Shown: one piece after another, positions 1 through 7,988 of the stretch | How the letters are laid out: each line of letters opens with the position of its first letter | Position numbering within the stretch: the first letter of the stretch is position 1 | Source of the DNA: Saccharofermentans sp. | Lineage (GTDB): Bacteria > Bacillota > Clostridia > Saccharofermentanales > Saccharofermentanaceae | Assembly (NCBI GenBank): GCA_024695505.1 | Contig: JAILIB010000006.1 | Coordinates: forward strand, 1-33,417 | Direction: 5' to 3' | Length of the DNA: 33,417 nt | Position numbers and translations under genes: made by a program | The notes under the pieces: generated by a model | What the model was told of the DNA's origin: nothing | Seen by the model: the letters and a program-made list of their open reading frames with translations, nothing else | Databases searched by the model: none

Positions 1-1
1 G

Positions 2-2881
2 CTTACGCAGGATATCACCGCGGGCACAGGCGATGGACCTCTTGTAGTTACCGGTACCGTTAAATTGGATCTTAACGGATATGTTATCGACAGGAATCTT
101 AAGACTGCAACTTCAAACGGCGGAGTTATCTTCGTTGATGAAAACGGTAACCTTACGATTAACGACAGCAGACCTGAAGCAACGCATTCACCGGTCATAA
201 AATACCAAGATCTGACGACAGGTAATGATGTGGTCGTTAAGGGAGGAATCATCACGGGAGGCTATGCCCAAGGGTATGCCGGCGGAATACGTTTCTATTA
301 TTCCTCCGGTACTATGAACGGCGGCACTATTGTCGGCAACAAAGCTACGAATGACAACGGTTTTGAAAATGCCGGCGGCGTTCTGCTGTATTGTTCGGAT
401 TTCACCATTAACGGCGGAACTATATGCGGTAACGAAGCGGTATTCAACGGTGGTAAAACTAATAATATCGCAGCCGGAGTTTCGATTACTAACTTACAGG
501 GTCGTCCCTGCAATCTGAATGTTAACAGCGGAACTATTACCTCAAATTATACGAACACCACAGAAGCTTGCTGTATTGGCGGTATATATAATCATGCAAG
601 CAGTATCAGTGTTTCCGGGAAAGCATATATATACGGAAATATGAAGAACGGAAAAGATAACAATGTATGTGCAGAGAATAACTATAACGACTCATACAGT
701 GCACGTGTAGTCCGCTTATCGGGCAAGCTGACCGATGGAGCCCGTATAGGCGTTACCACATGGAGGATCCCGTCTTATTCGTACAGACCTGAAGAATTTA
801 CAAGCGGATTCAGTACGTATAATCAGGGAGAGCACCCTTCCAAATATTTCAGTCTTGATGATGAAACGGCGATAATGGTATTTGATGACTCAGGCGAAGC
901 CAAGGTTGCATTGAAGTTTACTATTACGCTTTCAGATGATGGTAATGGTTCTGCCTCTGTAACACCAACTGATATCTACTATGATCTGCACCCGACACTG
1001 GTAGCCACACCAAATCAAGGATATGTATTCAAAGAGTGGCAGGTGCTGTCAGGCAAGGCAACGATAAGCAATGATAACAGGATTTTCGTGGATGCTGAGG
1101 ATCCTAACAATCCTGTTACCGATATTAAGATCAAGGCCGTATTTGAAAAACAGAAGTTCAATGTTACGTTCGTTGACGGAACGGCAACGCTGGGTACGGT
1201 TGCAGTTGTTGCCGGTGAAAAGGTCACAAAACCTACTGATCCCGTAAAGGACGGCTACAGGTTTGACGGCTGGTATGAAGAACCGTCGTTTGATCACCAG
1301 TTTGATTTTGATACGGCGATCAATAAAGAAACTACGGTCTATGCCAACTTTATTCAGGAGTTCAGCATAACAGTGACTTCGGGTTCCGCTGACATGGCTA
1401 AGGCCATAGCCGGTGAGGTGGTAACGATTACTGCGGGTGCAGCACCTTCAGGATATGTTTTCGATAAGTGGGTGTGGGTAACTGTCCCCGGAACGGTTGC
1501 AATTGCTGATCCCGCTGCAACAGTGACGAGCTTTAATATGCCGGCCGGAAACGTTGAAATTAAGGCAACATATAAGGTTAAGAGCGGAACATGTGGCGAC
1601 GGTAGCAGCAATCTGACGTGGGAGATCGATTACACGACTGGAACACTAACTATTTCCGGCACGGGAAAAATGGCGGACTGGGGCGACGTGGATTCTGTTC
1701 CGTGGTATCCCGCCAGAGACAGCATTAAGTCAGTTGTTATTGCTGATGGAGTTACATCTATAGGTGACCGCGCATTTAACGGATATTCCAATTTGGAAGA
1801 TGTTACAATCTCCGATACGGTAACTTCTATCGGACATTGGGCATTCTCCAAGTGCATAGGCATTGAAAACATCGAATTGCCTGAAAACCTGTCAACTATA
1901 TACTCAGGTGCGTTTAACGGTTGTACAGGTATCAAGAGCATTTCGATACCTGACAAGGCTGCATCTGTCAGTGACAACGCTTTTAAGGATTGTACAAACC
2001 TTGAATCCGTCTCTATCAACCGGGACGTATTCAGGCCTGAAGAGTTTAGCGGTTGTACCAGTGCTGTTTTCCATTTCTATTATGACGTTAAATATACCTC
2101 CGTTGGTAACGGTACGGTTGATGGAAAGACGAGGACTTTCGGAACTGACATCATCGCGTTGCAGGTAACTGCCCAGGACGGTTATGTAGTCGATAAGATA
2201 ACATGGACGTCGGCAGACCAAACCGTTGTACTGTCCCCTGATGGCAACGGGAATTTCGTAATGCCTGATTCTGATAATCCTGCAGAGATAACCGTATTGT
2301 TTAAGCCTGCAGGCACAGAGGTTGTGAATGAATTTATTTATCAGATTACCAACCCTGCAATTGACGGAACAGGAACGGTTACCCTGAAGGGAATAGTCAC
2401 GCCCGCTGCCGCGGTTTCAGTACCCGCAACGGTCGATATTAACGGCATCACCTATAAGGTCAACCGTATCGGCACAAAAGCATTCTACAACGATAAGACT
2501 ATAAAGACTCTCTACATTGGATCCAATGTGGTGACCATTGATTCCTATGCCTTCTACGGATGCTCGAATATGACAAAGGTTTCAGGTGGATACAGGTTAC
2601 AGACCTTGGGAACATCTGCTTTCGCATACTGCTCTAAGCTGAGTTCCTTTACGATAACTTCATCGGTACTTAAGAAGATCGGAAATTACGCATTTAACAA
2701 GGACAAGAAACTAAAGACGATCTATATAAGAAAGACCACTAAGCTCTCAAAGAGCGGGGTAAAGAAGTCGCTTAAGGGATCTTCGGTCAAGACAGTAAAG
2801 GTCAAGAAGTCTAAGGTTAAGAAGTATAAGAAGTATTTCAAGAAGTCGAATTCGGGCAGAAAGGTCAAGGTCAAGAAGTAA
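2..2881 (+). CDS. Secreted repeat protein (beta-helix, InlB-type and BspA leucine-rich repeats), 5' partial
   Basis: The reading frame is open to the first base of the window, so the gene begins upstream; the first ATG/TTG codons inside are not its start. About 960 residues are visible. The first ~200 contain glycine-rich turns such as GGTICGN and GGTIVGN, as in right-handed beta-helix surface proteins. Around nt 1150-1350 is an InlB/Listeria-Bacteroides repeat (DGYRFDGWYEEP), followed by a second beta-grasp-like repeat (GYVFDKWVW). Nt 1590-2060 and 2330-2760 carry LRR_5/BspA repeats (IGDRAFNGYSNLEDVTI, IDSYAFYGCSNMTKV). The last 42 residues hold 18 Lys and no acidic residue; no LPXTG motif is present, so wall attachment, if any, is probably ionic. 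Architecture is typical of clostridial extracellular proteins; the ligand cannot be told. A hairpin terminator follows 23 nt after the stop. Its GC looks a little lower than that of its downstream neighbour feoB. Confidence 0.85.
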   Translation, partial: LTQDITAGTGDGPLVVTGTVKLDLNGYVIDRNLKTATSNGGVIFVDENGNLTINDSRPEATHSPVIKYQDLTTGNDVVVKGGIITGGYAQGYAGGIRFYYSSGTMNGGTIVGNKATNDNGFENAGGVLLYCSDFTINGGTICGNEAVFNGGKTNNIAAGVSITNLQGRPCNLNVNSGTITSNYTNTTEACCIGGIYNHASSISVSGKAYIYGNMKNGKDNNVCAENNYNDSYSARVVRLSGKLTDGARIGVTTWRIPSYSYRPEEFTSGFSTYNQGEHPSKYFSLDDETAIMVFDDSGEAKVALKFTITLSDDGNGSASVTPTDIYYDLHPTLVATPNQGYVFKEWQVLSGKATISNDNRIFVDAEDPNNPVTDIKIKAVFEKQKFNVTFVDGTATLGTVAVVAGEKVTKPTDPVKDGYRFDGWYEEPSFDHQFDFDTAINKETTVYANFIQEFSITVTSGSADMAKAIAGEVVTITAGAAPSGYVFDKWVWVTVPGTVAIADPAATVTSFNMPAGNVEIKATYKVKSGTCGDGSSNLTWEIDYTTGTLTISGTGKMADWGDVDSVPWYPARDSIKSVVIADGVTSIGDRAFNGYSNLEDVTISDTVTSIGHWAFSKCIGIENIELPENLSTIYSGAFNGCTGIKSISIPDKAASVSDNAFKDCTNLESVSINRDVFRPEEFSGCTSAVFHFYYDVKYTSVGNGTVDGKTRTFGTDIIALQVTAQDGYVVDKITWTSADQTVVLSPDGNGNFVMPDSDNPAEITVLFKPAGTEVVNEFIYQITNPAIDGTGTVTLKGIVTPAAAVSVPATVDINGITYKVNRIGTKAFYNDKTIKTLYIGSNVVTIDSYAFYGCSNMTKVSGGYRLQTLGTSAFAYCSKLSSFTITSSVLKKIGNYAFNKDKKLKTIYIRKTTKLSKSGVKKSLKGSSVKTVKVKKSKVKKYKKYFKKSNSGRKVKVKK

Positions 2882-2904
2882 GAAACGGTTTGATAAGTTC
2901 CATT

Positions 2905-2932
2905 GGGACCGCAGAAGTGCGGTCCCTTTTTT
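2905..2932 (+). terminator. Rho-independent terminator after the surface-protein gene
   Basis: A perfect 9-bp stem (GGGACCGCA / TGCGGTCCC) with a GAAG loop is followed by six T residues. It lies 23 nt after the stop codon and just before the feoB promoter, separating the two transcription units. Confidence 0.92.
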
Positions 2933-2941
2933 ATTTATAAA

Positions 2942-2950
2942 TGCTATAAT
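2942..2950 (+). promoter_or_regulatory. Extended -10 promoter for feoB
   Basis: TG-C-TATAAT is a perfect extended -10 element; no good -35 hexamer is visible, as the spacer runs back into the preceding terminator. Transcription would start near 2957, which places the upstream ATG at 2956 at or before the transcript start and supports translation from 2980. Confidence 0.55.
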
Positions 2951-2979
2951 TCGTAATGATTTATTCGATGAGGGCAGTT

Positions 2980-5355
2980 ATGACACTTAAAGATCTGAAG
3001 CCGGGCATGTCGGCCGTGATTGAAAAAGTCGGAGGGGAAGGCGCGCTTAGGCAGCATTTCCTCGACATGGGCGTGATCCCGGGCGTTGAGATCACACTGA
3101 TCAAATATGCTCCTATGGGCGACCCGATGGAGCTCATGATACACGGGTATGAACTGACCTTAAGACTCGCGGACGCTGAGCAGATCGAGATAAGCGAATT
3201 GCGCAAAGAGGAACCCGAGCCTGAAAAACCGCAGGAAAATGCAAAGGCGAAAAAGGCGGCAAAACCCAAGGAACATCAGCACCCGAGGATCGGTGAGGTC
3301 TATGCGGGTCACGATTACGCCGAAGAGCATGCCGCGGGACCCGTAAATACGGGCAAGCTCGTTTTTGCGCTCGCCGGAAACCAGAACTGCGGAAAGACGA
3401 CTCTTTTCAATCAGCTGACAGGTGCAAATCAGCATGTCGGCAATTTCCCGGGAGTTACCGTCGACCGCAAGAGCGGTTCCATCAGAAATCACCCTGATAC
3501 TGAAGTAGTCGACCTTCCGGGCATTTATTCGCTTTCGCCCTATACCAGCGAGGAGATCGTTTCGAGGCAGTTTATTCTTGATGAAAAGCCGACGGCGATA
3601 ATCAACATTATCGATGCGACGAATATTGAGCGTAACCTTTATCTGACGCTGCAGCTGATGGGACTCGGCATTCCGATGGTGCTTGCGGTCAACATGATGG
3701 ACGAACTGAGGGGCAACGGCGGTTCGGTCAGGATCAACGAAATGGAAGAACTCCTGCAGATTCCTGTCGTGCCTATTTCCGCGGCAAAGAATGAAGGTAT
3801 TGATGAACTTGTAAATCACGCGATCCACGTTGCTGCTTACAACGAAAAGCCCGGACGTGTCGATTTCTGCGACAGCACGGCGAGCGGCGGTGCAGTCCAC
3901 AGGGCGATACACGGTGTAATGCACCTGATCGAGGATCACTGCGAGAGAGCGAAGATCCCTGTGAGATTCGCTGCGAGTAAGCTGATAGAAGGCGACCCGC
4001 TCGTTGAGAAAGCTTTAGACCTCGATGAGAACGAACATGAAATGCTCGGACACATCGTTGACCAGATGGAAAAGGAGAGGGGCTTGGACCGCGCCGCAGC
4101 CATTGCGGACATGCGTTTCAGCTTCATAAGGAAATTCTGTGAGGAGACCGTGGTCAAGCCTCATGAGAGCAAGGAACACGAGCGCTCGAGAAAGATCGAT
4201 GAGATCCTGACCGGCAAGTTTACGGCGATCCCGCTCTTCATCGCGATAATGGCGGCGGTGTTCTTCCTGACGTTCAACGTCATAGGCAAATTCTTCCAGG
4301 ATCTCCTGGAAAACGGAATAGGAATGCTTACGGACCTTGTTGACGGTGCGCTTAAGACAGCGAACGTTGCAGCGCCCATCCAGTCGCTCGTGATAGACGC
4401 GATCTTCAACGGTGTAGGCACGGTCGTTTCGTTCGTACCGATAATCGTTGTACTGTTTTTCTTCCTGTCGATCCTGGAAGACAGCGGATACATGGCGCGC
4501 GTCGCGTTCGTTATGGACAAGCTACTGCGTAAGATAGGTCTGTCGGGACGGTCCATCGTGCCGCTCCTTATCGGTTTCGGGTGTTCCGTCCCTGCCGCGA
4601 TGTCAACGAGGACACTGCCTTCAACGAGGGACCGCCGCATGACGACTCTGCTGATACCGTTCATGAGCTGCTCTGCAAAGACTCCCATCTATGCATTTAT
4701 CTGCGCGGCATTCTTCCCGAAATACGCAGGCCTTGTAATGACAGGACTTTATTTCCTCGGCATACTCATTGCGATCCTAGTCGCATACGTTTCTAAGAGC
4801 ACTGTTTTCAAGGGCGAGGCGGTTCCGTTCGTAATGGAGCTTCCCAATTACAGGATGCCGGGCATCAAGAACGTCGCAAGGCTTATGTGGGACAAGGCAA
4901 AAGACTTTTTGTCCAGGGCTTTCACGGTCATATTCATCGGAACGATAATCGTGTGGTTCCTGAAGACGTTTGATTTCAGGTTTAATATGGTCGCTGATTC
5001 AGAGAGCATGCTTGCATCGATCGCCGGTTTTATCGCTCCGGTCTTCGCGCCTGTGGGACTGGGCGACTGGAGGATTGTTACATCGCTCATCGCAGGGTTC
5101 CTTGCGAAGGAGAGCATCGTGTCGATGCTGTCGGTCCTCTATGGAAGCGTGGGATCTTTAACATCGTCTCTGACTCCTGTTGATGCTTTGGCGTTGCTGG
5201 TCTTCTGCCTGCTCTACACACCCTGCATCGCAGCGGTGGCGGCCGTGAAAAGGGAGCGAGGCGCGCTGTTTGCGACAGGTACCGTTATCTTCCAGTGTGC
5301 CGTTGCCTGGGTGGCCGCATTGCTCGTGCATCTTATAGGGATGCTGTTTATCTGA
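2980..5355 (+). CDS. feoB: FeoA-FeoB fusion, ferrous iron transport GTPase
   Basis: This inner-membrane Fe(II) importer is 791 residues from the chosen start. Residues 1-75 are a FeoA (SH3-like) domain beginning MTLKDLKPGMSAVIEKVG. A Lys/Glu-rich linker follows. The GTPase domain shows G1 GNQNCGKT (about 133-140), G3 DLPG (178-181), G4 NMMD (238-241) and G5 SAAKNEG (about 266). The C-terminal half is the polytopic FeoB permease with both Gate motifs, including FGCSVPAAMSTR (Cys535) and SCSAKTPIYAF (Cys564). In-frame ATGs also exist at 2956 and 2968, but GAGGG lies 5 nt before 2980 and 2956 would precede the predicted transcript start. FeoA is usually a separate small protein; fusions occur in some anaerobes. 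No separate feoA or feoC is visible in the window. Regulation by iron cannot be judged because no Fur box was recognised. Confidence 0.96.
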   Translation: MTLKDLKPGMSAVIEKVGGEGALRQHFLDMGVIPGVEITLIKYAPMGDPMELMIHGYELTLRLADAEQIEISELRKEEPEPEKPQENAKAKKAAKPKEHQHPRIGEVYAGHDYAEEHAAGPVNTGKLVFALAGNQNCGKTTLFNQLTGANQHVGNFPGVTVDRKSGSIRNHPDTEVVDLPGIYSLSPYTSEEIVSRQFILDEKPTAIINIIDATNIERNLYLTLQLMGLGIPMVLAVNMMDELRGNGGSVRINEMEELLQIPVVPISAAKNEGIDELVNHAIHVAAYNEKPGRVDFCDSTASGGAVHRAIHGVMHLIEDHCERAKIPVRFAASKLIEGDPLVEKALDLDENEHEMLGHIVDQMEKERGLDRAAAIADMRFSFIRKFCEETVVKPHESKEHERSRKIDEILTGKFTAIPLFIAIMAAVFFLTFNVIGKFFQDLLENGIGMLTDLVDGALKTANVAAPIQSLVIDAIFNGVGTVVSFVPIIVVLFFFLSILEDSGYMARVAFVMDKLLRKIGLSGRSIVPLLIGFGCSVPAAMSTRTLPSTRDRRMTTLLIPFMSCSAKTPIYAFICAAFFPKYAGLVMTGLYFLGILIAILVAYVSKSTVFKGEAVPFVMELPNYRMPGIKNVARLMWDKAKDFLSRAFTVIFIGTIIVWFLKTFDFRFNMVADSESMLASIAGFIAPVFAPVGLGDWRIVTSLIAGFLAKESIVSMLSVLYGSVGSLTSSLTPVDALALLVFCLLYTPCIAAVAAVKRERGALFATGTVIFQCAVAWVAALLVHLIGMLFI

Positions 5356-5419
5356 TGATATTCAGAAGTACCGGTTTTCAGACGGTAGAGTAAAGGATCA
5401 AAGTTAAGCAGATCGAAAG

Positions 5420-5457
5420 AAGAGGGAACCTGCAAAGCACGGCCCCTCTTTATTTTG
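5420..5457 (+). terminator. Probable intrinsic terminator after feoB
   Basis: An interrupted stem pairs AAGAGGG with CCCTCTT, with a smaller inner stem (CCTGC / GCA-C-GG) and then TTTATTTT. The pairing is imperfect, so it is weaker than the terminator before feoB. Confidence 0.6.
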
Positions 5458-5505
5458 GGCATTTTCGGGGTAAATTCGCGCGTAACCGCATTTTTACCGG
5501 CGCTG

Positions 5506-5514
5506 TGATAAAAT
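5506..5514 (+). promoter_or_regulatory. Candidate extended -10 before the PARG-like gene
   Basis: TG-A-TAAAAT (five of six matches to TATAAT) sits 31 nt before the ATG. No -35 is evident. The larger string TGTGATAAAAT closely resembles those before the genes at 9690 and 16111. Confidence 0.35.
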
Positions 5515-5545
5515 ATCGTTGATAAAATGAGGGAGAATTTGAATT

Positions 5546-6373
5546 ATGAGAGACAGGAAAAATAATATTCAGATACTCGAAGAAACCCTCTCTATCTGCA
5601 GCAGGGGGTTTTACGGCGTAAATGGCAACCGTGCCGAATGCAAGCTTACAAAGCTTCAGATGCCCCAGGCTGAGGTAATCCTGCCCGAAGATGAGATCCC
5701 GTCTCTCGATCAGTTCGGGAGAAGATTCACTACCGAATACAGATGCGAATACGGAGATTCCTTCGGAATTGCAAGAAAACTTGCCGGGGAAGGCAAGGAA
5801 TGCATCCTGGTACTCAATTTTGCAAATGCCCTGCATCCTGGCGGAGGCGTCAGGAACGGAGCAAATGCGCAGGAGGAAGACTTGTGCCGCAAGAGTTCGC
5901 TCCTGTTTTCTCTTGAGAGCCTGCAGGCGAGAAGATTCTATAATTACAACTGGAAGCAAATGACCAATCTCGGCACGGATGCTGTGATAATCACACCGCG
6001 CGTAGAGATCTTAAGAGATGACGAAAACAACCTTCTGGAAGAGAGCGTTGTCGTCGCGGTCATGACGTGTGCAGCTCCGAACATCAGAGACGGGCTTGCC
6101 GATAAGACGCAGGAGGAGTACGAAGCCCTGATCTATGGCAGGATCCTCAGGATGCTCGTGGTCGCCGCAAGCCGCGGTTACAACAACCTTGTTCTGGGAG
6201 CCTGGGGATGCGGCGTTTTCGGCAACGATCCGAAAACTATGTCAGATCTTTTCAAGAAGGCTGCCAGGGAGACCGACGGACTTTTCGAAACGATGGAATT
6301 CGCTATAATAAGAAACGATGAAAGACCCGAGAATTACAACGAGTTCTCACGAAATTTCAAGACGGAAACCTGA
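5546..6373 (+). CDS. Bacterial-type poly(ADP-ribose) glycohydrolase (TIGR02452/DUF2263 family)
   Basis: The 275-residue protein carries the PARG catalytic signature GGG-X7-QEE: Gly99-101 and Gln109-Glu110-Glu111 within HPGGGVRNGANAQEEDLCR. In this family the second Glu is the catalytic acid that hydrolyses the ribose-ribose bond of poly(ADP-ribose) or related ADP-ribose linkages. Other macrodomain-like segments are visible (LVLNFANALHPGG; LVLGAWGCGVFGNDP near residue 220). It is cytoplasmic, with no signal peptide or membrane segment. The start has GGGAG about 10 nt upstream. It is the first gene of a closely packed group with a lipase four bases downstream. Its natural target in this organism is unknown; no ADP-ribosyltransferase gene is seen in the window. 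Confidence 0.85.
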   Translation: MRDRKNNIQILEETLSICSRGFYGVNGNRAECKLTKLQMPQAEVILPEDEIPSLDQFGRRFTTEYRCEYGDSFGIARKLAGEGKECILVLNFANALHPGGGVRNGANAQEEDLCRKSSLLFSLESLQARRFYNYNWKQMTNLGTDAVIITPRVEILRDDENNLLEESVVVAVMTCAAPNIRDGLADKTQEEYEALIYGRILRMLVVAASRGYNNLVLGAWGCGVFGNDPKTMSDLFKKAARETDGLFETMEFAIIRNDERPENYNEFSRNFKTET

Positions 6374-6377
6374 CTTA

Positions 6378-7748
6378 ATGCAGTACGCGGAAAAAGACAA
6401 GAGATACAAACTTAAAGAGAGGATCCCTTTGGTGATCCTCCATTATCTGACGGGGGCTTTTGCGGCCAACGCCTATATGCTCATAAGGTTTGACAAGCGG
6501 TTCTGGATACCGGCCTTGTTGTGTTTCGCCCTCGCATTCGTGTTGCCGGTTTTCTGCGCGGGCGGTTTCCCGGGAAAACGCCTGAAAGGCTGTTATTACG
6601 GTCTTAAGATGATCCTGATGTTCCTTGTGTCGACGTGCGTATCTGCGATCGTTTTTGCGGTAACGATGGTCTATATCGGCAAGGAAGGGTTCTTCTCGTG
6701 GTGGCCCGCGCTCGTCATACCGTACACAGCGGAACTGTTCTATTTCTGGGTCGGTATTATAGCCGTTTATATCAATTCAAAACAGCTCGGCCTCAAGTAC
6801 AGGCTTATCGGTCTTTTCTGCGGAATGATCCCCATTGCGCATCTTTTCGCGCTTGGAATGATAATCAAAAAAGTCGATTACGAGATCAAGCTCGAGTACG
6901 CCAAGAACAAGCTCGACATCGCAAGGGAAAAGGAACAGGTCTGCAGGACGCGTTATCCGATACTCATGGTGCACGGAGTCTTCTTCAGGGATTTTGACCA
7001 TTTCAATTACTGGGGAAGGACACCCGCCGAACTTGAAAGAAACGGCGCAAAGATCTTCTACGGCGAGCATGAATCCGCAAGTCCCGTGTCCGTCAGTGCG
7101 CAGCAGATCGCTGACAAGGTCATGCAGATAATCAGGGAAGAGAACTGCGGAAAAGTCAACATCATCGCGCATTCCAAGGGCGGACTCGATACAAGGTACG
7201 CCGTAAGTATGCTGGGGATCGCGCCGTACGTTGCTTCGATCACTACCGTAAACACGCCTCACAGAGGCTGTGAATTCGCTGATTACCTGCTTGGCAAAGC
7301 TCCGCAGAAACTCAGGGACAGCGTCGCAGCCGGCTACAACGCCGCGCTTCGCAAGATCGGAGACTTTCATCCGGATTTCATTTCCGCAGTCACGGACCTT
7401 ACCGCTTCAAAGTGCCAGGAACTCAATCAGGAGATGAGCGGCTTTGACATGAAGGCGCACGGGATCTTTACGCAGAGTATCGGTTCCGTACTGTTCCGTT
7501 CCCAGGGCGGAAGATTCCCTCTCAACATGAGTTATATGCTGGTCAAGGCTTTTGACGGCAAGAACGACGGCTTAGTCGGCGAGGGCTCCTTCCAATGGGG
7601 AGAGAGATTCACCTTCATCGAACCGGACAACAAGAGGGGCGTTTCGCACGGCGACATAATCGATCTCAACCGCGAGAACATTCCGGGCTTTGACGTCCGC
7701 GAGTTCTTTGTCGAACTCGTTTCAGACCTTAAGAACAGGGGGCTCTGA
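6378..7748 (+). CDS. Membrane-anchored triacylglycerol-lipase-like alpha/beta hydrolase
   Basis: The 456-residue protein has an N-terminal membrane region of about four hydrophobic segments (residues ~15-170), then an alpha/beta-hydrolase domain. YPILMVHGVFF is the oxyanion-hole HG strand; the nucleophile is Ser266 in IIAHSKGGLDTRY; probable acid and base are Asp397 (KNDGLVG) and His424 (GVSHGD). VNTPHRGCEFADY matches the lipase family I TPHRG motif. It probably hydrolyses a lipid ester at the membrane; the substrate is unknown. Start choice is uncertain: an ATG at 6318 lies inside the PARG-like gene in another frame and adds 20 residues; 6378 avoids overlap. Neither has a strong ribosome site. 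A TATAAT at 6304-6309 could be an internal promoter. The gene is four bases after the PARG-like stop, suggesting co-transcription. Confidence 0.82.
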   Translation: MQYAEKDKRYKLKERIPLVILHYLTGAFAANAYMLIRFDKRFWIPALLCFALAFVLPVFCAGGFPGKRLKGCYYGLKMILMFLVSTCVSAIVFAVTMVYIGKEGFFSWWPALVIPYTAELFYFWVGIIAVYINSKQLGLKYRLIGLFCGMIPIAHLFALGMIIKKVDYEIKLEYAKNKLDIAREKEQVCRTRYPILMVHGVFFRDFDHFNYWGRTPAELERNGAKIFYGEHESASPVSVSAQQIADKVMQIIREENCGKVNIIAHSKGGLDTRYAVSMLGIAPYVASITTVNTPHRGCEFADYLLGKAPQKLRDSVAAGYNAALRKIGDFHPDFISAVTDLTASKCQELNQEMSGFDMKAHGIFTQSIGSVLFRSQGGRFPLNMSYMLVKAFDGKNDGLVGEGSFQWGERFTFIEPDNKRGVSHGDIIDLNRENIPGFDVREFFVELVSDLKNRGL

Positions 7749-7754
7749 TAAAAT
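7746..7754 (+). promoter_or_regulatory. Candidate extended -10 directly before the small CxxC gene
   Basis: TG-A-TAAAAT, whose TGA is also the lipase stop codon, ends 6 nt before the ATG at 7761. A start site at the usual distance would make the downstream message nearly leaderless. No -35 is visible, so the call rests on one short motif. Confidence 0.3.
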
Positions 7755-7760
7755 AAGCGC

Positions 7761-7988
7761 ATGAGCATACTTATCAAAGACACTACAAAAGAAGAGCGTG
7801 AGAAGATCGTCGCCGAATCGATCGGCAACATAAGCGGTTCGTGCGACGGCTGCATGTCGAGCCTCGCCGAGATGTACCAGGATTACATAGACGGCAAGAA
7901 GGAGATCCGCGAGATCAATATGGAGTTCAGAGCCCATTACGAGTCGGGCGATGACGGTCCTTCGAAGAGCGGGTGCGATCATGCCTAA
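7761..7988 (+). CDS. Small conserved-looking CxxC protein, function unknown
   Basis: The 75-residue protein has Cys28-X2-Cys31 (SGSCDGCMSSL) and a C-terminal Cys72-Asp-His (SGCDHA), a pattern that could bind a metal. It is highly charged and mostly helical in appearance, with no signal peptide or membrane segment. It starts 12 nt after the lipase stop and overlaps the next gene by 8 nt, so it sits between two hydrolase genes and may be translationally coupled to the second. There is no obvious Shine-Dalgarno sequence at the normal distance. I do not recognise a named family with confidence; the reading frame is supported by its tight fit between neighbours and coherent composition. Confidence 0.7.
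   Translation: MSILIKDTTKEEREKIVAESIGNISGSCDGCMSSLAEMYQDYIDGKKEIREINMEFRAHYESGDDGPSKSGCDHA

Noticed and set aside
3160..3939. Minus-strand open frame of 259 codons inside feoB
   Set aside because: It is antisense to the GTPase domain and has no ribosome site or family motif.
6318..6377. Upstream start for the lipase inside the PARG-like gene
   Set aside because: It would need a 56-nt overlap and has no better ribosome site than 6378; it remains possible if the TATAAT at 6304 is used.
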